Shown: piece after piece, positions 1 through 7,158 of the stretch
Layout: each line of letters starts with the position of its first letter
Position numbering within the stretch: position 1 is the stretch's first letter
NCBI GenBank assembly: GCA_013287405.1
Contig: JABDDW010000054.1
Coordinates: 1-10,509, forward strand
DNA length: 10,509 nucleotides
From: Deltaproteobacteria bacterium
Lineage (GTDB): Bacteria > Bdellovibrionota > Bdellovibrionia > JABDDW01
Direction: 5' to 3'
Notes under the pieces: model-generated
Told to the model about the DNA's origin: nothing
Seen by the model: the letters and a program-made list of their open reading frames with translations, nothing else
The model's database searches: none
Made by a program: the position numbers and the translations under genes

Positions 1-631
1 CGGTGTGCTCGATGAAACTTGTGATCCTGAGGTAGCCATACCCATCCTTGAGGTCGGTATATTTAATAGACTTCACCTTAATTATTTCACGTGCAATGGT
101 GAATTTTTTTGGAGCTGTAAAACCTTCGCGATAAATGGTTATAGAAGCTGGTTTTCCCCGTTTGCCGCGCATCTTCTCCACGGCCTCTGCGAGGGTCATG
201 CCTTTTGTGGATTTTCCCTCGATTTCAACAATCTTATCTCCGGCTTTAATCCCAGCCTTGAAAGCTGGCGTATCGTCGATGGGGCTGATCACGGTGAGGA
301 TATCATCTTGGACGCTTATCTCAATTCCAATGCCTCCGAACTCGCCAGTGGTTTCAACTTTAAATTCACTAAAAATATCAGGAGGCAGAAAATTAGTATG
401 AGGATCAAGACTTGCAAGCATGCCTTTTATTCCGCCATAAATAAGCTTTTTGGTGTCCACTTCCTCGACGTAATGTTGCTCGACCAAATTCAAAACCTTT
501 GTAAACATTTGAAGGTCAGAGTACCGATCAGTGGCTTCGGCATGGGTAGTAAAATTTCCGATAGCGGCCCCTAGAAAACCCAAACTTACTATGAATGAAA
601 ATAAGAGTACTTTAGGAATTCTTGATTTCAT
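1..631 (-). CDS. ctpA: S41 family C-terminal processing peptidase (CtpA-like), C-terminal part cut off by window edge
   Basis: Periplasmic serine protease that cleaves proteins near their C-terminus. The first 210 residues are visible. An N-terminal hydrophobic segment (about residues 7-25, after MKSRIPK) is a signal peptide or anchor. A helical N-domain follows, including the family-typical stretch YGGIKGMLASLDPHTNFL (65-82). A PDZ domain (about 98-185) begins with FGGIGIEI at 98-105 and contains AGDKIVEIEG at 130-139. The visible end, YGYLRITSFIEHT, matches the start of the catalytic core. The Ser/Lys dyad lies beyond base 1, so activity cannot be judged here. The ATG at 631 is preceded by GAGGTGAAACT, a good ribosome site. 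It lies 25 nt after the envC-like gene, on the same strand. In several bacteria Ctp proteases degrade peptidoglycan hydrolases or their activators, so linkage to envC suggests a cell-wall role (inference). The family is certain; the exact subfamily is less so. Confidence 0.95.
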   Translation of the reverse strand, partial: MKSRIPKVLLFSFIVSLGFLGAAIGNFTTHAEATDRYSDLQMFTKVLNLVEQHYVEEVDTKKLIYGGIKGMLASLDPHTNFLPPDIFSEFKVETTGEFGGIGIEISVQDDILTVISPIDDTPAFKAGIKAGDKIVEIEGKSTKGMTLAEAVEKMRGKRGKPASITIYREGFTAPKKFTIAREIIKVKSIKYTDLKDGYGYLRITSFIEHT

Positions 632-656
632 AGTTTCACCTCGCCCTCATCTTACA

Positions 657-1805
657 TTATAGGCTAGTCATTTTTGACAAATCAAGCCAGGGCAGCGGAT
701 CTAGACTCTCGCTAAAATGACGAATTTCCATATAGAGGCCCGGTCCCCTGAGACTCGCTGAGTCGCCAGACTGGGCGATGGTCTCGCCGGCGATCACTTC
801 ATCTCCAGTTTTCTTCTGAAGACTAGAGTTATGAGCGTAAAGAGAATAATAGTGATCGCCATGGTCGATGATTATCGTCTTTCCATAACCATCGATCCAA
901 CCGGCAAAAGCCACCTTTCCAAAGAAGATTGAAAACACCCTGTCCTTTTCTGGCGCCGCGAAAAACAGGCCCTTATTAAATATTCTGGTTTGAAACCTTT
1001 CGTTAATTTCGATTCCATATTTTTGAACAATTTGACGATACACAGGGGGCGCTAGCTTACCTTTGTTTTCGACAAATGATCCTTTTCTAAAATCCGAATT
1101 TACTTCGCTTGTCATTCCCAATTGAGCTAATTTTTCTTCTAGCTTAAGCCCGGCCTCTCTCCACTCTTTAAGAGCTTCAAGATGAGTTTCTCGATCGTTA
1201 TCAACTTGGCTTAAGATAGTGAGTTGCTTTTCTTTTTCTTCGGCGAAATAATTTTTTTGAATTGTAAGGTTCTGTTGAAATTGGATGTAGGTTTTAACTT
1301 GCTTTCTGAGTAAAGTTTGTTGTCGAGCTAATAGTCCCAAGCTCTTTTTGTAATTTTCAATAGCAATCTCATCTTTTTTTGCAATTATCTTGAGAAATTT
1401 CATGTTGCGAGAAAAATCACTGCTCGTCTCGCTTGAAAGGAGGAGCTCCGCGTACCCTTTGAACCCCAATTTATAAAGGGCTCTTAACCTCTCATTGAGC
1501 AGAGCTTTTTGGCGATCACGTATTCGCTCTAACCTAACGATAATTCGAGCGTAGCTTTCGATATTCTTTTGATAGGTCTGCAACTGTGCTTCGATAGCTT
1601 CAATATCTGACCCAAGGCGACTTAAATCCCGGTTGATATCGTAAAGCGCACCCAGAATCCCCCTTTTTTTTATCTCGGTTTCAAGAAGGAGTTTACGCTC
1701 TCCATTTATTTTCTCTTGAACTTCTTGAAGGGACTTCGTTTCTGTTGCACCGCGAACCAGGGTAGAGAAGAAAAAAAGCGAAAGAAAAACGGTTCGAACC
1801 GTCAC
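657..1805 (-). CDS. envC: EnvC-like murein hydrolase activator (coiled coil plus degenerate LytM/M23 domain)
   Basis: Periplasmic protein of 382 aa that probably activates N-acetylmuramoyl-L-alanine amidases at the division site under FtsEX control. Residues 1-20 form a signal peptide (hydrophobic core VFLSLFFFSTLV, then RGA). Residues about 25-230 are a long charged helix-rich coiled coil. Residues about 272-375 are a LytM domain with AGWIDGYGKTIIIDHGD (301-317) and GPGLYMEIRH (354-363). The metal-site motifs of active M23 peptidases are lost: the HxGxD position reads NKGLF (277-281) and the HxH position reads GLY (356-358), as in E. coli EnvC, which has no peptidase activity of its own. H325 in LYAHNS remains. 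The start is GTG at 1805, overlapping the ftsX stop as GTGA, which implies translational coupling. It is followed by ctp. An alternative name would be 'peptidoglycan DD-metallopeptidase family protein', but the degenerate site argues against catalysis. Confidence 0.92.
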   Translation of the reverse strand: MTVRTVFLSLFFFSTLVRGATETKSLQEVQEKINGERKLLLETEIKKRGILGALYDINRDLSRLGSDIEAIEAQLQTYQKNIESYARIIVRLERIRDRQKALLNERLRALYKLGFKGYAELLLSSETSSDFSRNMKFLKIIAKKDEIAIENYKKSLGLLARQQTLLRKQVKTYIQFQQNLTIQKNYFAEEKEKQLTILSQVDNDRETHLEALKEWREAGLKLEEKLAQLGMTSEVNSDFRKGSFVENKGKLAPPVYRQIVQKYGIEINERFQTRIFNKGLFFAAPEKDRVFSIFFGKVAFAGWIDGYGKTIIIDHGDHYYSLYAHNSSLQKKTGDEVIAGETIAQSGDSASLRGPGLYMEIRHFSESLDPLPWLDLSKMTSL

Positions 1806-2740
1806 GCAGACGACTCTTTTTCACCAACCCTAGCGGTCGCCGCCCAACCGGTATTTAGTTTCACAACGCAGAGGTAACTCCCCAGCGCTCCAAAGAAAAG
1901 ACCCGCCACCACCGCGGCAATCATACTCAAGATGGATAAAAACTGAAGAGCGGGAAGCAGGCTTGAGGCCCCAACAACTTTCTCAATGCTTTGATAGGCC
2001 ACATAATAAATCACACTTAAAAAAAAGAGAGAAGTGATGGCAGCAAATCCCCCTTGGAAGGCCCCCTCAATCAGAAAGGGTCTACGAATAGTCCTAGAAG
2101 TCGCTCCCACTAGCTCCAGAATTTCAATTTCTTCTCTTCTGGAAATAAGTGAGGCTTGAACCGAATTGCTGACCGTAAACAAACAGGCCAAAAGCAGTAC
2201 AAAGGTAAAAAGACCAGCAGCCGTGCGGCATATGGTCATAAGCGTCGTGTAATTTTTTATCCATTCTTGACCATAACTGACGTCCTCCACGCCCGGAAGT
2301 TTTAAATACGCCTGAGCCAGGGTTTCGATCTTTTCAGGAGTCTTATCTTCTCGCTTAACCTTGAGAAGATAACTGGCGGGAAACGGATTTTCCCCCTCAC
2401 TCTTTAGAGATTTTAAAAATTGAGGACCGTAGGCCGACAAGCTCTTCTCAAAAGAATTTGCCGCTTCGGATTTTGTGATAAAAGAAAAATTTTCGACACC
2501 ATCTTTTTCTTTAAATGTACTTTCAAGAGCTTTTTTCTCAAGGTCAGTTATTTCGTCTTTAAGGTAAACAGTGATCTGGATTTCATCTCCCCACAAAGTA
2601 AGGAGTCTAGAAAGATTTGTAATAAAAAGAATTGTTCCTAAAATTAAACTGAAACTTAAGGTGAGCACTCCTGTTGTGGCAAGATTTGTCCAAAAATGAG
2701 ACTGCCAACTTCTCTTGAGAACCCCAGAAATGTCTTCCAT
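1802..2740 (-). CDS. ftsX: Cell division protein FtsX (membrane subunit of FtsEX)
   Basis: Integral membrane partner of FtsE. It links cytoplasmic ATP binding to periplasmic EnvC at the septum. The 312-aa product has the usual layout: a cytoplasmic N-terminus, TM1 about 22-42, a periplasmic domain about 43-165 that begins WGDEIQITVYLKDEI, then TM2 about 173-193, TM3 about 228-250 and TM4 about 268-291. Between TM2 and TM3 lies the conserved cytoplasmic stretch RREEIEILELVGAT (201-214), followed by PFLIEGAFQG (221-230). I chose the ATG at 2740, one base after the ftsE stop, because MEDISGVLKRSWQSHFW fits the family's N-terminus. An upstream in-frame TTG at 2893 would add 51 residues overlapping ftsE. 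The stop codon overlaps the EnvC-like start, so the ftsE-ftsX-envC order is tightly coupled, as expected for subunits of one complex. Confidence 0.95.
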   Translation of the reverse strand: MEDISGVLKRSWQSHFWTNLATTGVLTLSFSLILGTILFITNLSRLLTLWGDEIQITVYLKDEITDLEKKALESTFKEKDGVENFSFITKSEAANSFEKSLSAYGPQFLKSLKSEGENPFPASYLLKVKREDKTPEKIETLAQAYLKLPGVEDVSYGQEWIKNYTTLMTICRTAAGLFTFVLLLACLFTVSNSVQASLISRREEIEILELVGATSRTIRRPFLIEGAFQGGFAAITSLFFLSVIYYVAYQSIEKVVGASSLLPALQFLSILSMIAAVVAGLFFGALGSYLCVVKLNTGWAATARVGEKESSA

Positions 2741-2741
2741 T

Positions 2742-3431
2742 TTAAAGATCTCTCGCCGCCGATACAGGATCTCGGGTTGGTTCGATGAGACGTCCCCGAT
2801 CCAGTCTGACCAGCCGACGGCCTCTCTTAGTAATAAAGCTCTGATTGTGTGTGGCGACCACGACCGTTGTTCCCTGGGCATTAATATTATCAAAGAGTTT
2901 AATGATTTCTTCCGAAAGGCCCTGGTCTAAGTTCCCCGTAGGTTCGTCGGCAATAAGGACCTCAGGCTTCGCAATTAAAGCACGTCCTATGGCTACGCGC
3001 TGTTGTTCCCCTCCTGACATCTGCTCTGGGTAATAACCACCTTTGTAACGGAGCCCCAGTTGATCAAGAAGATCAGTCACTCTAGCCGTAATTTCGTTTC
3101 TTCTGAGATTTAGAATCTCTAGAGGCAGACCAATGTTCTCGGCAGCCGTTCGGTTTCTTAAAAGCCTGAAGTCCTGAAATACGACCCCAACTTTACGCCT
3201 TACATAGGGAATCTGGCTCGCACTGATAAGAGATAAATCCTGCCCTCCGAAACAGATGGTTCCCGACGTGGGTTGGTCATAACAGGTGATCAGTCGAAAC
3301 AAGGTTGTTTTGCCGGCGCCACTGGGTCCGGTGAGATATACAAATTCGCCTTTTTCTATCCTGAGCGTGACATTGCTCAAAGCTTGTGAGGTTTCAGAAT
3401 AAATTTTATACACATGAGATAGCTCTATCAT
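2742..3431 (-). CDS. ftsE: Cell division ATP-binding protein FtsE
   Basis: Cytoplasmic ABC ATPase of the FtsEX complex. It drives FtsX conformational change rather than transport. The 229-aa protein carries the full nucleotide-binding set: Walker A GPSGAGKT (35-42), Q-loop Q86 in VVFQDFRLL, signature MSGGEQQR (138-145), Walker B VLIADEPT (158-165) with catalytic E163, D-loop GNLD (166-169) and H-loop H195 in ATHNQ. The VFQDFRLL and DEPTGNLD stretches are typical of FtsE and related MacB/LolD ATPases; adjacency to ftsX decides the assignment. It starts at ATG 3431, 4 nt after the stop of the small upstream gene. No strong Shine-Dalgarno is visible, so translation probably depends on coupling. 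The short C-terminal tail after residue 215 is divergent. Nothing looks broken. Confidence 0.96.
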   Translation of the reverse strand: MIELSHVYKIYSETSQALSNVTLRIEKGEFVYLTGPSGAGKTTLFRLITCYDQPTSGTICFGGQDLSLISASQIPYVRRKVGVVFQDFRLLRNRTAAENIGLPLEILNLRRNEITARVTDLLDQLGLRYKGGYYPEQMSGGEQQRVAIGRALIAKPEVLIADEPTGNLDQGLSEEIIKLFDNINAQGTTVVVATHNQSFITKRGRRLVRLDRGRLIEPTRDPVSAARDL

Positions 3432-3435
3432 GTGT

Positions 3436-3711
3436 TTATTTTATTCTCGGATGGATCAGAGCGCCAGAAACCAATTGGTCTAGAACTTTCTGATGTTGCT
3501 CCCTCATTCCAAGACGAACGGCTTGCCTTCCCACTGCAAAGTTCATATTTTCGATTTGATCATAAGAAGTTTTTAAACTTAGAACGACCGCACCGGAGTC
3601 AAAAACCTTGGTAACGACAAATGGATTTGCCTCACCCCAGTCCTCAGTTTGAATATGATAAGTTACGCCTCCGAAAACGACATCACTATTAAATCCTTGC
3701 TCCATAGACAT
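3436..3711 (-). CDS. Small conserved hypothetical protein leading the ftsEX operon
   Basis: A 91-aa protein of unknown function with no signal peptide or membrane segment, so probably cytoplasmic. Visible blocks are GGVTYHIQTEDWGEANPFVV (14-33), a predicted strand pair around VFDSGAVVLSLKTSYD (36-51), and a basic C-terminal helix RLGMREQHQKVLDQL with the tail ALIHPRIK. The 'F/YHxQTED.G' start and the 'M..QH..VL..L' C-terminal helix resemble short uncharacterised proteins that I recall from Myxococcus and Bdellovibrio relatives; this is memory and untested. The start is ATG 3711, with a second in-frame ATG at 3705; neither has a strong ribosome site. It is the first gene of the minus-strand run and ends 4 nt before ftsE, so it is co-expressed with FtsEX. 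A role connected with FtsEX is only a guess from position. The high similarity to a recurring pattern makes it very likely a real gene. Confidence 0.8.
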   Translation of the reverse strand: MSMEQGFNSDVVFGGVTYHIQTEDWGEANPFVVTKVFDSGAVVLSLKTSYDQIENMNFAVGRQAVRLGMREQHQKVLDQLVSGALIHPRIK

Positions 3712-3768
3712 AGCTCGTTATCGTCGCGCAAAGAAAGTTTCAAGTCAATAAAGCCATTGCTAATCTTC

Positions 3769-3784
3769 ATTAAAGCGCGTTAAT
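3769..3784. promoter_or_regulatory. Near-palindrome upstream of tnaA, possible operator
   Basis: ATTAA-A-GCGC-G-TTAAT is a 16-bp dyad in which 14 of 16 bases pair across the centre; the single A/G pair at 3774/3779 breaks it. It ends 8 nt before the tnaA ATG, inside the 81-bp divergent intergenic region. Its position would suit a repressor site acting on tnaA, or an mRNA hairpin hiding the start. No regulator gene is in view, so this is only a candidate. Confidence 0.3.
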
Positions 3785-3792
3785 TCTTAAAT

Positions 3793-5157
3793 ATGAAAAC
3801 AATCATAGAACCCTTTCGAATCAAAATGGTCGAACCTATAAAAATGACCACCCGCCAAGAGCGAGAGGGCATATTGCATGAAGCCGGATTCAACCCATTC
3901 TTGATTAAAGCTGAGGATGTCATCATTGATCTTCTGACTGATAGTGGTACTGGGGCTATGAGTGCCTCTCAATGGGGTGGGCTCATGGAGGGCGATGAAT
4001 CTTATGCAGGAAGCAAGAGCTTCTTTCACTTCAAAGAAACCGTCCAAGACTTAACGGGATTCAAACATATTATACCTACCCACCAGGGTCGAGCAGCTGA
4101 GAGAATCTTATTCGGAGTTGTCGGCAAAGCTGGAAAATTTATCCCCAATAACGCACACTTTGATACGACCCGAGCAAATATTGAGCATGTGGGTGCGGTG
4201 GCTCAGGACTTGCCAATTCCCATAGCGAAAGAACCATCAGCCCTAGATCCGTTCAAAGGTAATATCGATACTAAGCGACTTAGAGCTTTTATTAAAGATA
4301 AAGGCCCCGAGAATATACCTTTGGTCATGATCACCGTGACTAACAATACGGGAGGAGGTCAGCCTGTCTCACTAGCCAATATTCGCGAGACGAGTGAAAT
4401 TTGTAAAGAAAACAGAATTCCATTTTTTATTGATGCGTGTCGTTTCGCCGAAAACTCTTACTTTATAAAAATGCGTGAAAAGGGCCAAGGGGATCGAAGT
4501 GTAAAAGAGATTGCCCAAGAGATGTTTCGCTTAGCCGATGGGGCGACGATGTCAGGCAAAAAAGACGGCCATGTCAATATGGGGGGTTTCTTAGCTCTCA
4601 ATAATGACCTATGGTCTGAACAAGCCCGGAACTTGCTTATTTTAACAGAGGGCTTTCCTACTTACGGTGGACTCTCCGGGCGCGACCTTGAGGCTTACGC
4701 GATTGGCCTAAAAGAAGTCCTCGATGAAGAATATTTAAAATACAGGATAAGAAGCGTTCAATATACCGGAGAAAAGTTGACGGCCGCAGGAATCCCGCTC
4801 GTTCTTCCCACCGGAGGCCACGCGATCTATATAGATGCACTAAACTTTTTTCCTCAAATTCCGCGGGAACAATTCCCCGGTCAGGTTCTTTGTTGCGAAT
4901 TATATTTGGCGGGAGGTATTAGAGGTGTGGAAATCGGTACCGTTATGTTCGGCAAATCAAAACCGGCAGTGGAATATCAAGGGTTAGAACTTGTTCGTCT
5001 TGCCCTTCCGAGAAGAGTTTATACCCAGAGCCACATGGACTACGTCTGCGAAGTGCTTATTGAAGTTTTCAAGAATCGAAAAACTCTTAAAGGCCTTAAA
5101 ATGGTTTATGAAGCTCCGACGCTACGCCACTTCACGGCGCAATTTATTCAAACCTAG
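3793..5157 (+). CDS. tnaA: Tryptophanase (tryptophan indole-lyase), PLP-dependent beta-eliminating lyase
   Basis: Cytoplasmic PLP enzyme that splits L-tryptophan into indole, pyruvate and ammonia. The 454-aa product is full length and colinear with the tyrosine phenol-lyase (TPL)/tryptophanase family. Visible are the LLTDSGTGAMS loop (47-57), catalytic Y71 in GDESYAGS, PLP-contacting D214 and R217 in IDACRFAENSYFIK, and Schiff-base K257 in MSGKKD. Specificity residues point to tryptophan: D124 (HFDTT; TPL has Thr), I381 (GVEIG; TPL has the tyrosine-selecting Arg381) and H446 (RHFTA; TPL has Phe, TnaA has His463). Overall length and wording (AMSASQWGG, RDLEAYAIGL) are nearer TPL. The ATG at 3793 aligns with the family's N-terminus (EPFRIK at 6-11), although no Shine-Dalgarno precedes it. 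No TnaC-like leader peptide fits upstream. The stop abuts the next gene. Activity on tyrosine or cysteine cannot be excluded. Confidence 0.92.
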   Translation: MKTIIEPFRIKMVEPIKMTTRQEREGILHEAGFNPFLIKAEDVIIDLLTDSGTGAMSASQWGGLMEGDESYAGSKSFFHFKETVQDLTGFKHIIPTHQGRAAERILFGVVGKAGKFIPNNAHFDTTRANIEHVGAVAQDLPIPIAKEPSALDPFKGNIDTKRLRAFIKDKGPENIPLVMITVTNNTGGGQPVSLANIRETSEICKENRIPFFIDACRFAENSYFIKMREKGQGDRSVKEIAQEMFRLADGATMSGKKDGHVNMGGFLALNNDLWSEQARNLLILTEGFPTYGGLSGRDLEAYAIGLKEVLDEEYLKYRIRSVQYTGEKLTAAGIPLVLPTGGHAIYIDALNFFPQIPREQFPGQVLCCELYLAGGIRGVEIGTVMFGKSKPAVEYQGLELVRLALPRRVYTQSHMDYVCEVLIEVFKNRKTLKGLKMVYEAPTLRHFTAQFIQT

Positions 5158-5958
5158 ATGCAATATCTCGCTCCACAACAATTTGCCCTTATAGCCCATA
5201 GGGGCGGGTCTTTAGAAGCACCTGAAAATACGCTTCCAGCCTTCGAAAATGCCTACGAAGTCTATCAAGAAATTTATTTCGAACTCGATACTCACGAGTC
5301 CCGTGACGGTAAACTTATTGTCATTCATGACGCCACGGTCGATCGCACAACTAACGGTCATGGTAGTGTTGCAGATCTAACTCTTCTTGAACTCTCAAAA
5401 CTTGATTGGGGTTACAATTTCTCAAGAGATGGTGGCTCCAGCTTCCCTTATCGGGGTAAAAAAATATCGGTATTACAGGTTCAAGACGTTTTAGAAAACT
5501 TCCCAAAAACCCGTGTCACCATTGAGATGAAAAAAGGTGGACCTTCATTTAGTCATAAAATCATTGAAACTATTAAGAGAGCCAATGCACAGACCAGAGT
5601 CTGTATCGCGGCAGAAGATCACAAACTATTGCGAAAGACTTGGGATCTCTGCCCCGACCTTTGTTCAGGTTATTCAAAGAGAGAACTTTTTTTCAATTTT
5701 ATTTGGAATCGTCTCAGCCTTCCTCATTTTGGACCCCATCGCGGACAAGTCGTGCAAATCCCATACATCTATAACGGCCATCTCATCGCTTCGAAATCTT
5801 TTATACATCGAGCTCACCGTCGAAAAAAGCCAGTTCATGTTTGGACTATAAATGATGAAGCAACGATGCGTCATCTTATTGAAACAGGTGTAGATGGCGT
5901 GATTACTGACGCACCTACGCTTCTTCTGAAGGTTGCTCGGGACCTAAAAAAGATTTAG
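5158..5958 (+). CDS. Glycerophosphodiester phosphodiesterase (GDPD, UgpQ/GlpQ-like)
   Basis: Hydrolyses glycerophosphodiesters from phospholipid breakdown to glycerol-3-phosphate and an alcohol. The 266-aa single-domain protein begins almost at once with the catalytic and metal motifs: HRGG at 14-17, PENT at 22-25, ELDTHES at 42-48 (metal ligands E42 and D44) and catalytic H57 in VIHDATVDRTTNGHG. TIEMKK at 121-126 supplies E123 and K125, and the barrel closes with HVWTIND (227-233) and GVDGVITDAP (244-253). There is no signal peptide, which favours a cytoplasmic UgpQ-type enzyme over periplasmic GlpQ. The ATG directly follows the tnaA TAG with no spacer (TAGATG), so translation is probably by termination-reinitiation. 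This physical coupling to tryptophanase has no obvious metabolic logic. The substrate head group cannot be told from sequence. All core residues are present. Confidence 0.9.
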   Translation: MQYLAPQQFALIAHRGGSLEAPENTLPAFENAYEVYQEIYFELDTHESRDGKLIVIHDATVDRTTNGHGSVADLTLLELSKLDWGYNFSRDGGSSFPYRGKKISVLQVQDVLENFPKTRVTIEMKKGGPSFSHKIIETIKRANAQTRVCIAAEDHKLLRKTWDLCPDLCSGYSKRELFFNFIWNRLSLPHFGPHRGQVVQIPYIYNGHLIASKSFIHRAHRRKKPVHVWTINDEATMRHLIETGVDGVITDAPTLLLKVARDLKKI

Positions 5959-5986
5959 CCTTTTCTATCACGTCTTTTAAATCAAT

Positions 5987-5992
5987 AAGGAG
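5987..5992 (+). promoter_or_regulatory. Shine-Dalgarno of tolQ that fixes its start
   Basis: AAGGAG lies 5 nt before the ATG at 5998. An in-frame GTG at 5992 would give two more residues but overlaps this ribosome site, so ATG 5998 is preferred. Confidence 0.75.
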
Positions 5993-5997
5993 TGGAA

Positions 5998-6729
5998 ATG
6001 GGATCAACAGCTTACGCCGCATCTAAATCAATCGTAAAAATAGGAATGAAAATGGATGTCTGGGATCTAATATTAAATTCCGGCGTCATCGTTAAGTTTG
6101 TATTGCTTTTACTTATCACTTTTTCAATCTTGAGTTGGGCTATAATGTTAGCGAAGAAGGTTCAAATTTCTCGGATGAGTCATTCGAATCAACATTTCTT
6201 GGATTTATTTTGGAAGGCTACGAGCCTGGATGGAATTTTTAAGGACATAGACATATATAAAGACAGCTCTTTAGCCGTCGTTTTTAAAGCAGGTTACACA
6301 GAACTCCAGAGAATTGCAGAAGCTAAATCCCGGAGAAAAGAAGAAAACTCTCTAACGTTAACGGGACTAGATAACGTGTCACGAGCGCTTAGAAAAGCCA
6401 GTGACAACGAGATTTCACGCCTCGAAGGGCGGATCAGTTTTCTTGCGACGGTCGGGAGTACATCGCCGTTCATCGGACTTTTTGGAACAGTTTGGGGCAT
6501 AATGACAGCCTTTCAAAATATTGGAAATACGGGCGCAGCCTCCCTCGCCGTTGTGGCTCCGGGAATTTCAGAAGCTCTGATCACCACGGCTGTGGGATTG
6601 GCCGCGGCCATCCCCGCCGTTATGGGTTATAATTATTTTGTGGGAAAATTCAGAAAACAAGATTTAGAAATCAGCAATTTTTCTTCTGATTTTCTCAATA
6701 TCGTTAAAAGAAACTTCTTTAAGGACTAA
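5998..6729 (+). CDS. tolQ: TolQ, proton-channel subunit of the Tol motor (MotA/TolQ/ExbB family)
   Basis: Inner-membrane protein that forms the five-subunit ring of the proton-driven Tol motor around TolR and energises TolA. The 243-aa product has TM1 at about 29-51, a cytoplasmic domain at about 53-145, TM2 at about 147-169 containing TVGSTSPFIGLFGTVWGIM (151-169) and TM3 at about 185-211 containing ISEALITTAVGLAAAIPA (190-207). These last two stretches are the family hallmarks, including the channel-lining threonines. ExbB is very similar; the following tolR, tolA and tolB genes decide for TolQ. It sits 39 nt after the phosphodiesterase gene with no terminator hairpin seen, so it may share that transcript or have its own promoter, which I cannot identify. 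tolR starts 3 nt after its stop. Confidence 0.94.
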   Translation: MGSTAYAASKSIVKIGMKMDVWDLILNSGVIVKFVLLLLITFSILSWAIMLAKKVQISRMSHSNQHFLDLFWKATSLDGIFKDIDIYKDSSLAVVFKAGYTELQRIAEAKSRRKEENSLTLTGLDNVSRALRKASDNEISRLEGRISFLATVGSTSPFIGLFGTVWGIMTAFQNIGNTGAASLAVVAPGISEALITTAVGLAAAIPAVMGYNYFVGKFRKQDLEISNFSSDFLNIVKRNFFKD

Positions 6730-6732
6730 ACT

Positions 6733-7158
6733 ATGTCGATGAATTCAAATGGAGGGGATTTTCGAAACCGAACCACTTTAAGTGAAATCAACGTCACTCC
6801 ACTGGTTGACGTTATGCTGGTGCTTCTCATCATATTTATGGTCACTGCCCCTATGCTTCAGCAGGGAATCGACGTTTCTCTGCCTGAAACTTCAAATACG
6901 GGGTTGACGGTGAAGGAGGAACCTTTTGTATTATCCCTCCATAAAGACCAAAAGATTTTTGTAGATAAAGAAGAACTCCCTCTACAGACCCTTCGGGCAA
7001 AGCTAGGGGCCATATTTGAAAATCGGAACGATAAACAAATTTATATTCAAGCCGATCGAGAAGTCCCTTATGGATTTGTGGCTGAAGCCATGGGAGAAAT
7101 TAAGGCTGCAGGGATAACTGGAATAGGGCTTGTAACCTTACCTAAAACCTCGAAATGA
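6733..7158 (+). CDS. tolR: TolR, stator-channel partner of TolQ (ExbD/TolR family)
   Basis: Single-span inner-membrane protein that works with TolQ to convert proton flow into motion. The 141-aa product has a short cytoplasmic N-terminus, then INVTPLVDVMLVLLIIFMVT (19-38). D26 in this stretch is the conserved proton-carrying aspartate of the transmembrane helix (E. coli TolR D23). The periplasmic domain includes GIDVSLPET (45-53) and IYIQADREVPYGFV. A ribosome site AAGGA lies at the end of tolQ, 7 nt before the ATG. Its TGA stop overlaps the next gene's ATG (ATGA at 7155-7158). ExbD would look similar; context gives TolR. Confidence 0.95.
   Translation: MSMNSNGGDFRNRTTLSEINVTPLVDVMLVLLIIFMVTAPMLQQGIDVSLPETSNTGLTVKEEPFVLSLHKDQKIFVDKEELPLQTLRAKLGAIFENRNDKQIYIQADREVPYGFVAEAMGEIKAAGITGIGLVTLPKTSK

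Noticed and set aside
5..574. Plus-strand open frame of 189 codons opposite the protease gene
   Set aside because: It is the antisense shadow of the S41 protease, whose translation is clearly homologous through the signal segment and PDZ domain.
2741..2893. Longer FtsX starting at the in-frame TTG at 2893
   Set aside because: It would lie almost wholly inside ftsE, uses a rare start, and adds residues unlike the FtsX N-terminus; ATG 2740 fits the family and spacing.
3717..3748. Minus-strand promoter with TTGACT (3743-3748) or TTGAAA and a GATAAC -10 for the ftsEX operon
   Set aside because: Spacers are 20 or 15 nt and the -10 sits only about 6 nt from the ATG, so the match is too weak to call.
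3712..3792. TnaC-like leader peptide ahead of tnaA
   Set aside because: No ATG-initiated, Trp-containing reading frame exists in the 81-bp gap.
5537..5851. Plus-strand frame of 104 codons inside the phosphodiesterase gene
   Set aside because: Out-of-frame shadow of a gene whose catalytic motifs span the same bases.
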